From Chitinophaga chungangae (lineage in GTDB: Bacteria; Bacteroidota; Bacteroidia; Chitinophagales; Chitinophagaceae), in assembly GCF_017742215.1 (NCBI RefSeq), contig NZ_JAGHKP010000002.1, forward strand, positions 902,737 through 966,736: DNA of 64,000 nucleotides. Reading direction: 5' to 3'. Below the pieces are notes generated by a model. It was not told the DNA's origin. It saw nothing but the letters and a program-made list of their open reading frames with translations, and searched no databases. Shown here piece after piece: positions 47,688 to 55,359 of the stretch. The first letter of the stretch is position 1. Each line of letters opens with the position of its first letter. Position numbers and translations under genes: made by a program.

Positions 47688-47720
47688 GGCCGGGATATTC
47701 TTATCCCGGCCTTTGTTTTT
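47688..47720 (+). terminator. Terminator of the RND efflux operon
   Basis: GGCCGGGATA and TATCCCGGCC form a perfect ten-pair stem with a TTCT loop, then TTTGTTTTT. It lies between the pump gene and the convergent proC. Confidence 0.9.
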
Positions 47721-47744
47721 AGTTATATCTACGAAGTTGAATGT

Positions 47745-48545
47745 TTATCCTTTCACGATCTTATCGTAGCTGGCGGTGATGCCTTTGATGAGGGAAGAGC
47801 TGAAGCCCTGGTGTTCCATTTCGTTCAAACCCGCAATAGTGCAGCCTTTGGGCGTTGTCACCTTGTCTATTTCCGCTTCGGGATGGCGGTTGCCCTTGAT
47901 CAGCAGTTCCGCCGCGCCTTTTACGGTTTGCGCTGCAATGAGGTTGGCCGTAGCCGCGTCGAACCCGATCTCGATGCCGCCCTGGATATTGGCGCGGATA
48001 AAACGGAGCGCATAGGCGATGCCGCAGGCGCCGAGCACTGTGGCTGCGTCCATCAGTTTTTCGTCGATGCTGACGGTAATGCCCAGCTGGTCGAACATTT
48101 CTTTTACGAAAGCGGTTTGTTCGGCCGTAACGTTGCGCCCGCAAATGCAGGTAATGGATTCCTGTATGGCGATAGCCGTGTTGGGCATGGCGCGGAAAAT
48201 GGGGAGGCCGGGCAGGGTGATCTTTTCAAGATCGTCCAGCAGCACGCCGGTAACCACGCTGATCAGGATCTGCTTTTTGGCGTCGAAGCTGGCGCGCAGC
48301 TCGCTGAGCACTTCTTTGACGTTGTAGGGTTTGAGGGCCACCACCACCACGTCAGATTGGCTGATGGCTTTGGCGTTATCTGATTCCACATGCACGCCCT
48401 TTTCGCTCAGGGCGGCCAGTGTGGCGATATTTCGTTTGGTGACGGTGATGCTTCCGGGTTTGCTGAACCCGCTCTTTAAAAGTCCTTCCGCTATAGCGGA
48501 ACCGAGGTTTCCGCCGCCGATGATCGCTATTTTCTTGTCTGCCAT
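47745..48545 (-). CDS. proC: Pyrroline-5-carboxylate reductase
   Basis: A 266-residue NAD(P)H-dependent reductase. The Rossmann start is KIAIIGGGNLGSAIAEGLLK; VVVALKPYNVKEVL and RAMPNTAIAIQESIT (the P5CR-typical R-x-M-P-N) follow, and the dimerisation helix has GACGIAYALRFIRA. It makes proline from pyrroline-5-carboxylate. A single gene, convergent with the efflux operon. Confidence 0.95.
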   Translation of the reverse strand: MADKKIAIIGGGNLGSAIAEGLLKSGFSKPGSITVTKRNIATLAALSEKGVHVESDNAKAISQSDVVVVALKPYNVKEVLSELRASFDAKKQILISVVTGVLLDDLEKITLPGLPIFRAMPNTAIAIQESITCICGRNVTAEQTAFVKEMFDQLGITVSIDEKLMDAATVLGACGIAYALRFIRANIQGGIEIGFDAATANLIAAQTVKGAAELLIKGNRHPEAEIDKVTTPKGCTIAGLNEMEHQGFSSSLIKGITASYDKIVKG

Positions 48546-48602
48546 AGTCTACTGATTTGGGAGAGTAAGGTACGGCAAAACGGGGAAGCAAGCAAGAAGG
48601 GC

Positions 48603-48641
48603 TAAAAAGGCAGCGGCCCCGTTGGTACGAAGGCCGCTGTC
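48603..48641 (-). terminator. Terminator of the dusB/NUMOD4 operon
   Basis: CAGCGGCC and GGCCGCTG form an eight-pair stem with a thirteen-base loop; on the minus strand it is followed by CCTTTTTAG. It lies 41 bases after the NUMOD4 gene stop. Confidence 0.65.
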
Positions 48642-48681
48642 AGACAACATCAAAATATGATCATTCCTGAAGATTCAGGCT

Positions 48682-49251
48682 TTAATCCAGGGTAACATGG
48701 CTCCAGTTCTCGCCGCTTTTGATGCGGTAGAGCTGCATTTCGCTGATGGAGAACTGTTCGGCGATCTGCTTCATGGTTTTTTTGCCGGGTTTATCCAGCA
48801 ACCGTTTGATGCTTTTCACCTTTGTTACGTTCAGCTTCAGCCCTTTCAGGCGGTGGCGCTGCAGTTCCTTGTAGGCCAGCTTCGCCGGGCTGTTCTGCTG
48901 GTGCCTTTCCATTTCCTCCTTGGTGGCCCAGCGGAGGTTAGACACCTTGTTGTTCTTTTTATTAAAATCGAGATGGATAACGTATTTCTGCGCCCGGCTG
49001 GTTTTAGGGGAGAAGAGCCGCGCCACTTCACGGTGCAGGTAAAGGCTTTGATAGGTGTCCGCCGGTTTGATGTTCAACACCGTATAACCTTCAACGGTAG
49101 AACCGTTCAGCAGCTTCCCGTCTTCGATGCTTTCGTGGTAACTGATCACTCTTCCCATGTTGGACACTGCGTACCTTTTGCGCAGGGCAGATTTGTTTTT
49201 AATCTGCAAGTCTTTCCAGACTTCATTTTTCAGATTTTTAACCGTGGCCAT
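48682..49251 (-). CDS. NUMOD4/HNH endonuclease-like protein
   Basis: A 189-residue protein. The N-terminal NUMOD4 motif is EVWKDLQIKNKSALRKRYAV and SNMGRVISYHES. An HNH-like core follows, with YLHREVARLF and YVIHLDFNKKNNKVSNLRWA. The C terminus is a helix-turn-helix (MKQIAEQFSISEMQLYRIKS). The usual N-H-x-D-G triad of the HNH site reads I-H-L-D-F, so catalysis may be altered. It lies 34 bases after dusB, with a long spacer excluded by starting at the ATG before ATVKNL. No intron is visible. Confidence 0.85.
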   Translation of the reverse strand: MATVKNLKNEVWKDLQIKNKSALRKRYAVSNMGRVISYHESIEDGKLLNGSTVEGYTVLNIKPADTYQSLYLHREVARLFSPKTSRAQKYVIHLDFNKKNNKVSNLRWATKEEMERHQQNSPAKLAYKELQRHRLKGLKLNVTKVKSIKRLLDKPGKKTMKQIAEQFSISEMQLYRIKSGENWSHVTLD

Positions 49252-49285
49252 TGTGAATGCAGTTTTTTGGTGATTCAATTCGGGG

Positions 49286-50356
49286 TTAATCCGCGATACC
49301 ACACGCCAGTTCTCTTTCTGTCTGAATTGCTGTTCCTTCCGAGCCAGCCATTGGGGGCATTGTCCTCTCAAATATATGATCTTTGTACTGTAATGCAACG
49401 GCATCCAGTACCGCTTCAATTGCTGACGCCGTATTGCAAGTTACTAATTGTGCACGGAATTCTTTGATATGCGGAAGCCCTTTCAGGTAATTGGTGTAGT
49501 GCCTCCGCATTTCGAGTATGCCAACGATTTCTCCTTTCCAGCTGATGGAATGCCGAAGGTGCTGTTTGCATACTTTTACTCTTTCTTCAACAGTCGGCGG
49601 CGGCAAGTGTTCGCCTGTTGACAGGAAATGTTTGATCTCGTTAAATATCCAGGGATAACCGATGGCCGCGCGGCCGATCATCACCCCGTCCACCCCGTAC
49701 TTTTCCCGCGCGTTTTTTGCCTGTTCGGGCGTACAGATGTCTCCATTACCGAAAATGGGTATATGTATCTTCGGGTTGTTCTTCACTTTGCCGATCAATG
49801 TCCAGTCCGCGCTGCCTTTGTACATCTGGGTGCGGGTGCGGCCGTGAATGGTCAGCGCTTTGATCCCCACGTCCTGCAGGCGTTGGGCTACTTCTTCGAT
49901 GTTTTTGGTATCGTCGTCCCAGCCGAGGCGGGTTTTGACCGTTACGGGCAGCTTCGTGGCCTTTACGACCGCTTCGGTAAGCCGCACCATTTTGGGAATG
50001 TCTTTCAGGATGCCGGCGCCCGCGCCTTTGCAGGTCACTTTTTTTACGGGGCAGCCGAAGTTGATGTCCAGCAGGTCGGGATTGGCCGCTTCCACGATCT
50101 GGGCGGCCATGGCCATTGGCTCTTCGTCTCCGCCGAAGATCTGGATGCCGACGGGCCTTTCGTAATCAAAAATGTCCAGTTTCATCCGGCTTTTGATCGC
50201 GTCACGGATGAGGCCTTCGGAGGAAATGAACTCCGAATACATCAGGTCTGCCCCGCTGGCTTTGCATACCGCCCTGAACGGAGGATCGCTCACATCTTCC
50301 ATGGGCGCCAGCAGCAGCGGGAATTCACCCAGTTCTATATCTCCGATTTTCACCAT
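49286..50356 (-). CDS. dusB: tRNA dihydrouridine synthase
   Basis: A 356-residue flavoprotein. It has LLAPMEDVSDPPFRAVCKAS, INFGCPVKKVTCKGAGAGIL (the catalytic Cys region), TIHGRTRTQMYKGSADWTLI and IFGNGDICTPEQA, matching DusB. It reduces uridines in the tRNA D-loop with FMN. The start before VKIGDIELGEFP is chosen, since the 11 upstream codons are not family-like. Confidence 0.93.
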   Translation of the reverse strand: MVKIGDIELGEFPLLLAPMEDVSDPPFRAVCKASGADLMYSEFISSEGLIRDAIKSRMKLDIFDYERPVGIQIFGGDEEPMAMAAQIVEAANPDLLDINFGCPVKKVTCKGAGAGILKDIPKMVRLTEAVVKATKLPVTVKTRLGWDDDTKNIEEVAQRLQDVGIKALTIHGRTRTQMYKGSADWTLIGKVKNNPKIHIPIFGNGDICTPEQAKNAREKYGVDGVMIGRAAIGYPWIFNEIKHFLSTGEHLPPPTVEERVKVCKQHLRHSISWKGEIVGILEMRRHYTNYLKGLPHIKEFRAQLVTCNTASAIEAVLDAVALQYKDHIFERTMPPMAGSEGTAIQTERELACGIAD

Positions 50357-50437
50357 ATTATTCCTGCCCGTTTTTATTTTGTCGGTCAACTGGCAAACAC
50401 GGTGTAAATTTACGCAAAATTACTTCAGCGATAGTTT

Positions 50438-51388
50438 ATGGACTTAATACGAAGATCGTCTCCCTGGGCCCAGCTATTCTGGCTTCTGACGCTGTTTTTC
50501 ACCTGTTACGTCGTAACAAGCGCCCTGTTGTGGATAATATTCCCCGCTATCAGCGGCGGCTATACGTTTACGCAGATCAACGAAACGGCGGTATGGAAGG
50601 ACCCCTCGTTTGTTTTCGCCGCCAAAACCATGCAGTTCCTGTTCACGCTGGGGGCGTTCCTCACGCCGGGGCTGATATTCGCCCGCCTGGCCAGTCCGCG
50701 CCCGGGCGCATACCTCGGGCTGGAAGGACGTTCTTCTTTCATTCTCGTGGCGCTGGCATTGCTGATCATGCTGTCTGCCCTGCCCATGGTAGGCCTGCTC
50801 AGTGAATGGAACCAGCTCTGGCCCCTGCCAGACGTGCTGGCCGAACTGGAAAAAGATGCCAAAACGCAAACGGAAATGATCCTCAAAATGCCCGATACCG
50901 CTTCGCTGGTGGTGAACCTGGTGCTGATCGCCCTGGCCCCGGCCATCGCCGAAGAAGTGCTGTTCAGGGGCGTGATCCAGAACCTCGTTTTACGCATGGT
51001 CAAAAACGGCTGGGTGGCCGTGGTGATCACCGCGCTGTTCTTCAGTTTTATTCATTTCCAGTTCCTCGGATTCATGCCCCGCGCGCTGCTGGGCTTTTTG
51101 CTGGGTGCGATATACCTGGTTACCGGGAACCTCTGGCTTTCTATCCTCGCGCACTTCCTCAACAACGGATTGCAGGTGGTGCTCGTGTTTCTCTACCAGG
51201 CGAAAATGTCCAATTACGACGCGATGGCAGACGAACATGTGCCGCTGTATTTCGGCCTGCTGAGCACCGCCGTTACCGGCCTGCTGATCTGGCGGCTTCA
51301 TAAACGGGCGCAGGAGAACGGGTATACCTACGGGTTAGCGGACGAATACCCGGACGAGACCATTTCAACAACAGAAAAAGAATACTGA
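50438..51388 (+). CDS. CPBP family intramembrane protease (type II CAAX-prenyl endopeptidase-like)
   Basis: A 316-residue membrane protein with about eight helices. The active site motifs are AEEVLFRG (paired Glu near residues 171-172 and Arg), FFSFIHFQ and LAHFLNNG, the three conserved signatures of the ABI/CPBP family. Role in bacteria is mostly unknown. It is divergent from dusB and the first of four genes on the plus strand: DUF2007 follows by 1 base. Confidence 0.92.
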   Translation: MDLIRRSSPWAQLFWLLTLFFTCYVVTSALLWIIFPAISGGYTFTQINETAVWKDPSFVFAAKTMQFLFTLGAFLTPGLIFARLASPRPGAYLGLEGRSSFILVALALLIMLSALPMVGLLSEWNQLWPLPDVLAELEKDAKTQTEMILKMPDTASLVVNLVLIALAPAIAEEVLFRGVIQNLVLRMVKNGWVAVVITALFFSFIHFQFLGFMPRALLGFLLGAIYLVTGNLWLSILAHFLNNGLQVVLVFLYQAKMSNYDAMADEHVPLYFGLLSTAVTGLLIWRLHKRAQENGYTYGLADEYPDETISTTEKEY

Positions 51389-51389
51389 T

Positions 51390-51623
51390 ATGGAAAAAGA
51401 TTGGGTAAAAGTATTTGCCAGCAACGTGTCTTTCGAATCGGAGATCATTAAAGGCATGCTGATAGAAAACGAGATAGAAGCCGTGATCGTGAACCGGCAG
51501 GATTCCTCTTTTGTGACCATGCTGCCGGGCATGGACGAAGTATACGTGCATAACAGCAACGAGGCGAAAGCGAAAGAACTGATCGCGGCCAGCCGGGAAG
51601 GCAAGAATGAAAACAATGCGTAG
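51390..51623 (+). CDS. DUF2007 domain-containing protein
   Basis: A 77-residue small soluble protein. It starts MEKDWVKVFASNVSFESEII and has MLIENEIEAVIVNRQDSSF, the DUF2007 signal-transducer-like fold (PII-type alpha/beta). Such proteins are usually found next to membrane or protease genes. It begins 1 base after the CPBP stop, in the same operon. Confidence 0.85.
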   Translation: MEKDWVKVFASNVSFESEIIKGMLIENEIEAVIVNRQDSSFVTMLPGMDEVYVHNSNEAKAKELIAASREGKNENNA

Positions 51624-51655
51624 CTTTACGGCCGATCCAATATTGTAAGCACAGT

Positions 51656-52552
51656 ATGAAGACCTTCATCACGCGTACCATTACCGCCCTGTTTTTCGTA
51701 GCCATCATGCTTGGGGGCATCCTGTGGAATGAATTGAGTTTCTTTCTTCTTTTTTTCCTGATCAACTTTTTTGCCCTGCGGGAGTACGTGAAACTCGTGC
51801 GCCTGATGGACGGCGATTATAACGAAGTATCGCCCTGGCACAGCGCAGGCTTGCTGATTGCGGGCTGTGCGGTGATGATGGCGGTTACCGACCGGCATTT
51901 TGGCGGAAGCGGCGTAACGCTCGGCGAAATAGGTTTTGTGATGGCGTTTATCTTTATACTGCTGCTGCCGCTCGGCGAGATCCTGATGAGCAAGAACTTT
52001 TCGCTGAAAACGATCGGTTATTCCATCCTCGGCCTCATTTATGTAACGGCGCCTTTGAGCATGATGGTAGACCTGCGTTTATTGCCTGTTTCATTTTCTG
52101 TTGTGCCCGGATGGCATACGACGATCGGCGGATCAGGCAGCGTGCTGATTCCCTTACTGCTGATCGTTTTTATCTGGATCAACGATACCATGGCCTACAT
52201 CGTTGGCTCCCTCATCGGCCGCACGCCGTTCGCCCCGTCCATCTCCCCGAAAAAAACCATTGAAGGTACGGTAGGCGGCATGATACTGGCCGTTGCCGCC
52301 GCCGGCGTGTTCGGTTATTTCTGGGGCGCAGACCGCTGGGGCCTGGCCTGGCCGCATTGGGTGGCGCTCGCGGTGATAGCCGCCGTTTTCGGAACGGCGG
52401 GCGACCTGCTGGAATCGCGCTTGAAAAGACTGGCCGGCGTAAAAGATTCAGGAAGCATCATGCCGGGCCACGGCGGTTTCCTCGACCGCTTCGATTCGCT
52501 ACTGGTAGCCGCGCCTTTTGCATGGATATACGTGAGCCTCTTTGTGCGATAA
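51656..52552 (+). CDS. cdsA: Phosphatidate cytidylyltransferase (CDP-diglyceride synthase)
   Basis: A 298-residue protein with about eight membrane helices. The C-terminal signature ESRLKRLAGVKDSGSIMPGH followed by GGFLDRFDSL is the full CdsA motif (S-x-x-K-R-x4-K-D-x10-H-G-G-x-x-D-R-x-D). It makes CDP-diacylglycerol from phosphatidate and CTP, the first committed step of phospholipid head-group synthesis. It precedes the psd gene. Confidence 0.95.
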   Translation: MKTFITRTITALFFVAIMLGGILWNELSFFLLFFLINFFALREYVKLVRLMDGDYNEVSPWHSAGLLIAGCAVMMAVTDRHFGGSGVTLGEIGFVMAFIFILLLPLGEILMSKNFSLKTIGYSILGLIYVTAPLSMMVDLRLLPVSFSVVPGWHTTIGGSGSVLIPLLLIVFIWINDTMAYIVGSLIGRTPFAPSISPKKTIEGTVGGMILAVAAAGVFGYFWGADRWGLAWPHWVALAVIAAVFGTAGDLLESRLKRLAGVKDSGSIMPGHGGFLDRFDSLLVAAPFAWIYVSLFVR

Positions 52553-52622
52553 ATTTTTATTTTCTTCATACCTTCGTACCGCCGGAAAAAAACCGGCGAT
52601 CTTTCATTAACAAAACAGAACA

Positions 52623-53273
52623 ATGACTATCCATCGTGAGGGAACGGCGACCATCGCCATCACCTTTGTGATACTGGCGCTGATCAACGGCGCGGTATTT
52701 TACCTGGTGTCCCCGGTTGCGGGCTACATCGTGTCCGCCATTTCACTGGTTTTTTTCCTTTTCATCGTTTCCTTTTTCCGTATTCCCAACAGGGAAATGA
52801 ACCAGGACGAACAGCTGGTGATTGCCCCGGCAGATGGTAAAGTGGTGGTGATCGAAGAAACTTTCGAGACAGAATATTTCAAGGATAAAAGATTGCAGGT
52901 ATCCATTTTTATGAGCCCCGCCAACGTTCACGTAAACCGCAACCCCATCAGCGGCGAAGTGAAGCTCAGCCAATACCATGCCGGTAAATACCTCGTGGCC
53001 TGGCATCCCAAATCGTCTACCGAAAACGAACGCCATACCGTGGTGATCGGCAACGGCAAAAACGAGATACTCGTGCGCCAGATCGCCGGCGCCCTCGCCC
53101 GCCGCATCGTGAACTACCTCAAAGCCGGCATGCAGGTGAAGCAGAACCAGGAAATGGGCTTCATCAAATTCGGCTCCCGCGTGGACATTTACCTGCCCGT
53201 TGGCACCGAAGTGAACGTGGCGCTGGAGCAGACCGTAAGAGGCGGCCAGACCGTGATCGCGAAGCTCGGCTAA
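52623..53273 (+). CDS. psd: Phosphatidylserine decarboxylase family protein
   Basis: A 216-residue pyruvoyl enzyme of the short class. The processing site FGSRVD lies near residue 180, where cleavage between Gly and Ser gives the pyruvoyl group. Other hallmarks are IAPADGKVVVIEET, FMSPANVHVNRNPISGEV and HPKSSTENERHTVVI. Two membrane segments lie at the N terminus. It makes phosphatidylethanolamine, directly downstream of cdsA. Confidence 0.93.
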   Translation: MTIHREGTATIAITFVILALINGAVFYLVSPVAGYIVSAISLVFFLFIVSFFRIPNREMNQDEQLVIAPADGKVVVIEETFETEYFKDKRLQVSIFMSPANVHVNRNPISGEVKLSQYHAGKYLVAWHPKSSTENERHTVVIGNGKNEILVRQIAGALARRIVNYLKAGMQVKQNQEMGFIKFGSRVDIYLPVGTEVNVALEQTVRGGQTVIAKLG

Positions 53274-53318
53274 GTTTTAACAGTTTTTTAAACCGGTTTG
53301 GAGTATCTTCAGGGTATT

Positions 53319-53426
53319 ATGCAACCCGCTCAAAAAACAAATACCCGCAGCCGTTTGAAGTCTTTCCTGAAAGGAATGAACGTATTCGGGCTTGTTTTGG
53401 AGTTCTTCACGACCTTTTTAATATGA
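53319..53426 (+). CDS. Possible 35-residue basic/amphipathic peptide
   Basis: An ATG frame encoding MQPAQKTNTRSRLKSFLKGM and then NVFGLVLEFFTTFLI: a basic first half and a hydrophobic second half. Its TGA overlaps the ATG of the next gene (ATGA), a coupling arrangement typical of real gene pairs. It is too short for routine calling. Nothing shows its function; it could be a membrane-associated peptide. Confidence 0.45.
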   Translation: MQPAQKTNTRSRLKSFLKGMNVFGLVLEFFTTFLI

Positions 53427-53659
53427 AAAAAGTATTCTTCGCCCTCGCGGCAATTACACTGATGGCCGGCCCCGCGCCCGCGCAGGAGAAACCCGCCGCT
53501 AAAAAGAAGCCGCCTGCAAAAGAAGCCGCCTGCCAGAAACCCGGCGAAGGCAAATCGTGCTGCATGCCCATGCCTTCCAGGACTTCCGCCGCGATGAAGA
53601 GCAAACCCGCCAAACCCGCGGCCAAGGCCGAAAAAGCCAAACCTTCCACCAAAGGATAA
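53423..53659 (+). CDS. Small secreted Lys/Ala/Pro-rich protein
   Basis: A 78-residue protein with a signal peptide (KKVFFALAAITLMAGPAPAQ). The mature part is low complexity in Lys, Ala and Pro, interrupted by CQKPGEGKSCCMPMPS, which has three Cys and two Met and could bind a metal or form a disulfide. It is not a family I can name. The start overlaps the stop of the 35-codon ORF. Confidence 0.65.
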   Translation: MKKVFFALAAITLMAGPAPAQEKPAAKKKPPAKEAACQKPGEGKSCCMPMPSRTSAAMKSKPAKPAAKAEKAKPSTKG

Positions 53660-53678
53660 TATTCACTTAACGATAAAG

Positions 53679-53717
53679 AAAAAGCGGCGTTCCATATCCG
53701 GAACACCGCTTTTTTTA
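53679..53717. terminator. Bidirectional terminator between the small secreted gene and yjjG
   Basis: AAAAAGCGGCGTTCC pairs with GGAACACCGCTTTTTTT around a short centre. A T run follows on each strand, so it can stop both converging transcripts. Confidence 0.75.
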
Positions 53718-53731
53718 TGATTGCGTTGTTT

Positions 53732-54424
53732 TTAAAGAATTTCCTTCAGCTCGTGCAGGCTTTGGATGGTGTAGGTAGGCTGAATGCCTACGGCCGGTTT
53801 CGGTGAAAAATACACCTGGTCGATGCCGGCCTGCTGCGCGCCGAGAATGTCCACATCCAGCGTATCGCCGATCATGATGCATTCGGCGGCCGTGCAGCCG
53901 GAGAGTTTCATCGCATAGTCGAATATTTCGCGGTGCGGTTTCAGGCTGCCCGCAGTTTCGGAAGTAACTACATGCGTGAAATAATCGTTGATGCCGGAAT
54001 GTTTCATCTTGAGCCGCTGCGTTTCCTCAAACCCGTTGGTAATCAGGTGAATGGGATATTTTTTGTCGCGCAGGTAATCCAGCACGTCCGTGCAATGAGG
54101 GAACAGCGCGGTTTTGGTCGGCAGCAGCTCGATAAAACGCGCGCCGATGCTTTCGCAAAGCCGGTCGTCGCACAGTTTGAAATCGAGGAAGGTCATGCTG
54201 AAACGTTTGGTGCGCAGTTCGTTGCGGTTGATGAAACCTTTGCGGAAGCGGTCCCACAGTTTATCGTTGATCACGGAATAGGACGCGTAAAAAGTGTCGA
54301 AAGACGGAATACCTCTCTTTTCAAGGGCGTATTCGGCGTAAAGTTCCTGCAGCGTAGCGGTGGCGTTGGCCTCGAAGTCCCACAATGTATGGTCCAGGTC
54401 GAAAAAAATATGTTTGTATCTCAT
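53732..54424 (-). CDS. yjjG: YjjG-type noncanonical pyrimidine nucleotidase (HAD)
   Basis: A 230-residue HAD hydrolase. Motif I is FFDLDHTLWDF with the nucleophile Asp, motif II is LITNGF, motif III has the Lys in SLKPHREIFDYA, and motif IV is MIGDTLDVDILGAQQAGID. The cap domain matches YjjG, which removes phosphate from damaged or noncanonical pyrimidine nucleotides. A single gene on the minus strand. Confidence 0.9.
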   Translation of the reverse strand: MRYKHIFFDLDHTLWDFEANATATLQELYAEYALEKRGIPSFDTFYASYSVINDKLWDRFRKGFINRNELRTKRFSMTFLDFKLCDDRLCESIGARFIELLPTKTALFPHCTDVLDYLRDKKYPIHLITNGFEETQRLKMKHSGINDYFTHVVTSETAGSLKPHREIFDYAMKLSGCTAAECIMIGDTLDVDILGAQQAGIDQVYFSPKPAVGIQPTYTIQSLHELKEIL

Positions 54425-54555
54425 AATGATCTGTAGCGTTGGCAGCTGTGTGTTTCCACGGCAAATTTACGATAATCGGCGGGAAGCCCGGCCATTTTAA
54501 CGATTCCGTATTTTTTGCGTTATTTTTAGGGGCTTTAAAAACGGTAATCAGAAAT

Positions 54556-55263
54556 ATGTACGCGATCATTACAGGCGCCAGCAGGGGAATTGGCCTGGCA
54601 ACAGCTGAAAAGCTGGCTGCTGAAGGGTTTGACATTGCCATTTGCGCGCGCAACGCCGCCGTGCTGAAAGAAGCCGGCGAATCCATTCAACAACAAAGGC
54701 AGGGCGCCAAAGTGCTGGCCGAAACCGTGGATATGGGCGACAAACAGGCCGTGCTCGGTTTCGCAAAAAAAATAAAAGAAACGTTCGGCGATACGCCGGC
54801 CATACTGGTGAACAACGCCGGCATTTTTACGCCCGGCGCGGTACATGAGGAAGAAGACGGGCATCTCGAAAAGATGATGGCCGTGAACCTTTACAGCGCA
54901 TACCATCTCACGCGTGCGTTCATACCCGCCATGAAAGCGGCGCGCAAAGGGCATGTGTTTAATCTTTGCTCCACCGCCAGCCATAAAGCATACCCCAACG
55001 GAGGATCGTACAGCATCACGAAATTCGCGCTGCTGGGCTTTTCCAAAAACCTGCGCGAAGAAATGAAACCGTTCAACGTAAAAGTGACCTCGGTAAGCCC
55101 CGGCCCGGTATGGACCGCCAGCTGGGAGGGTTTCGAAGCGCCGGCGGACAGGCTCATGGAAGCCCGCGATGTGGCGGATATGATCTGGGCCGCGTATAAC
55201 CTCAGCCCGCAGGCCGTTATCGAAGACATCCTGATGCGCCCGATGTTGGGCGATATAGGATGA
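54556..55263 (+). CDS. Short-chain dehydrogenase/reductase
   Basis: A 235-residue SDR. It begins MYAIITGASRGIGLATAEKL with TGxxxGIG for NAD(P), has VNNAGIF, and the catalytic Ser-Tyr-Lys in STASHKAYPNGGSYSITKFA (S then Y-x3-K). Substrate is unknown. I start at the ATG of the Rossmann motif; the upstream in-frame extension is noncoding. Confidence 0.92.
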   Translation: MYAIITGASRGIGLATAEKLAAEGFDIAICARNAAVLKEAGESIQQQRQGAKVLAETVDMGDKQAVLGFAKKIKETFGDTPAILVNNAGIFTPGAVHEEEDGHLEKMMAVNLYSAYHLTRAFIPAMKAARKGHVFNLCSTASHKAYPNGGSYSITKFALLGFSKNLREEMKPFNVKVTSVSPGPVWTASWEGFEAPADRLMEARDVADMIWAAYNLSPQAVIEDILMRPMLGDIG

Positions 55264-55343
55264 AACTCTTTCCTGTGGCTTGTTTTGCTACTATTTTAAC
55301 TTTCTTTTAACTCACAGCGCGCGTACGCCGGTGCGGCTTTGGT

Positions 55344-55351
55344 TAAATTTG
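55344..55351 (+). promoter_or_regulatory. Possible -7 element for batD
   Basis: TAAATTTG exactly matches TAnnTTTG, 8 bases upstream of the batD ATG, so the transcript would be almost leaderless. No TTG is at -33. Confidence 0.35.
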
Positions 55352-55359
55352 TTTCCAGG

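Noticed and set aside
53274..53318. A sigma-ABfr promoter before the 35-codon ORF
   Set aside because: The best match TATCTTCA has mismatches in the TTTG part and no properly spaced TTG.
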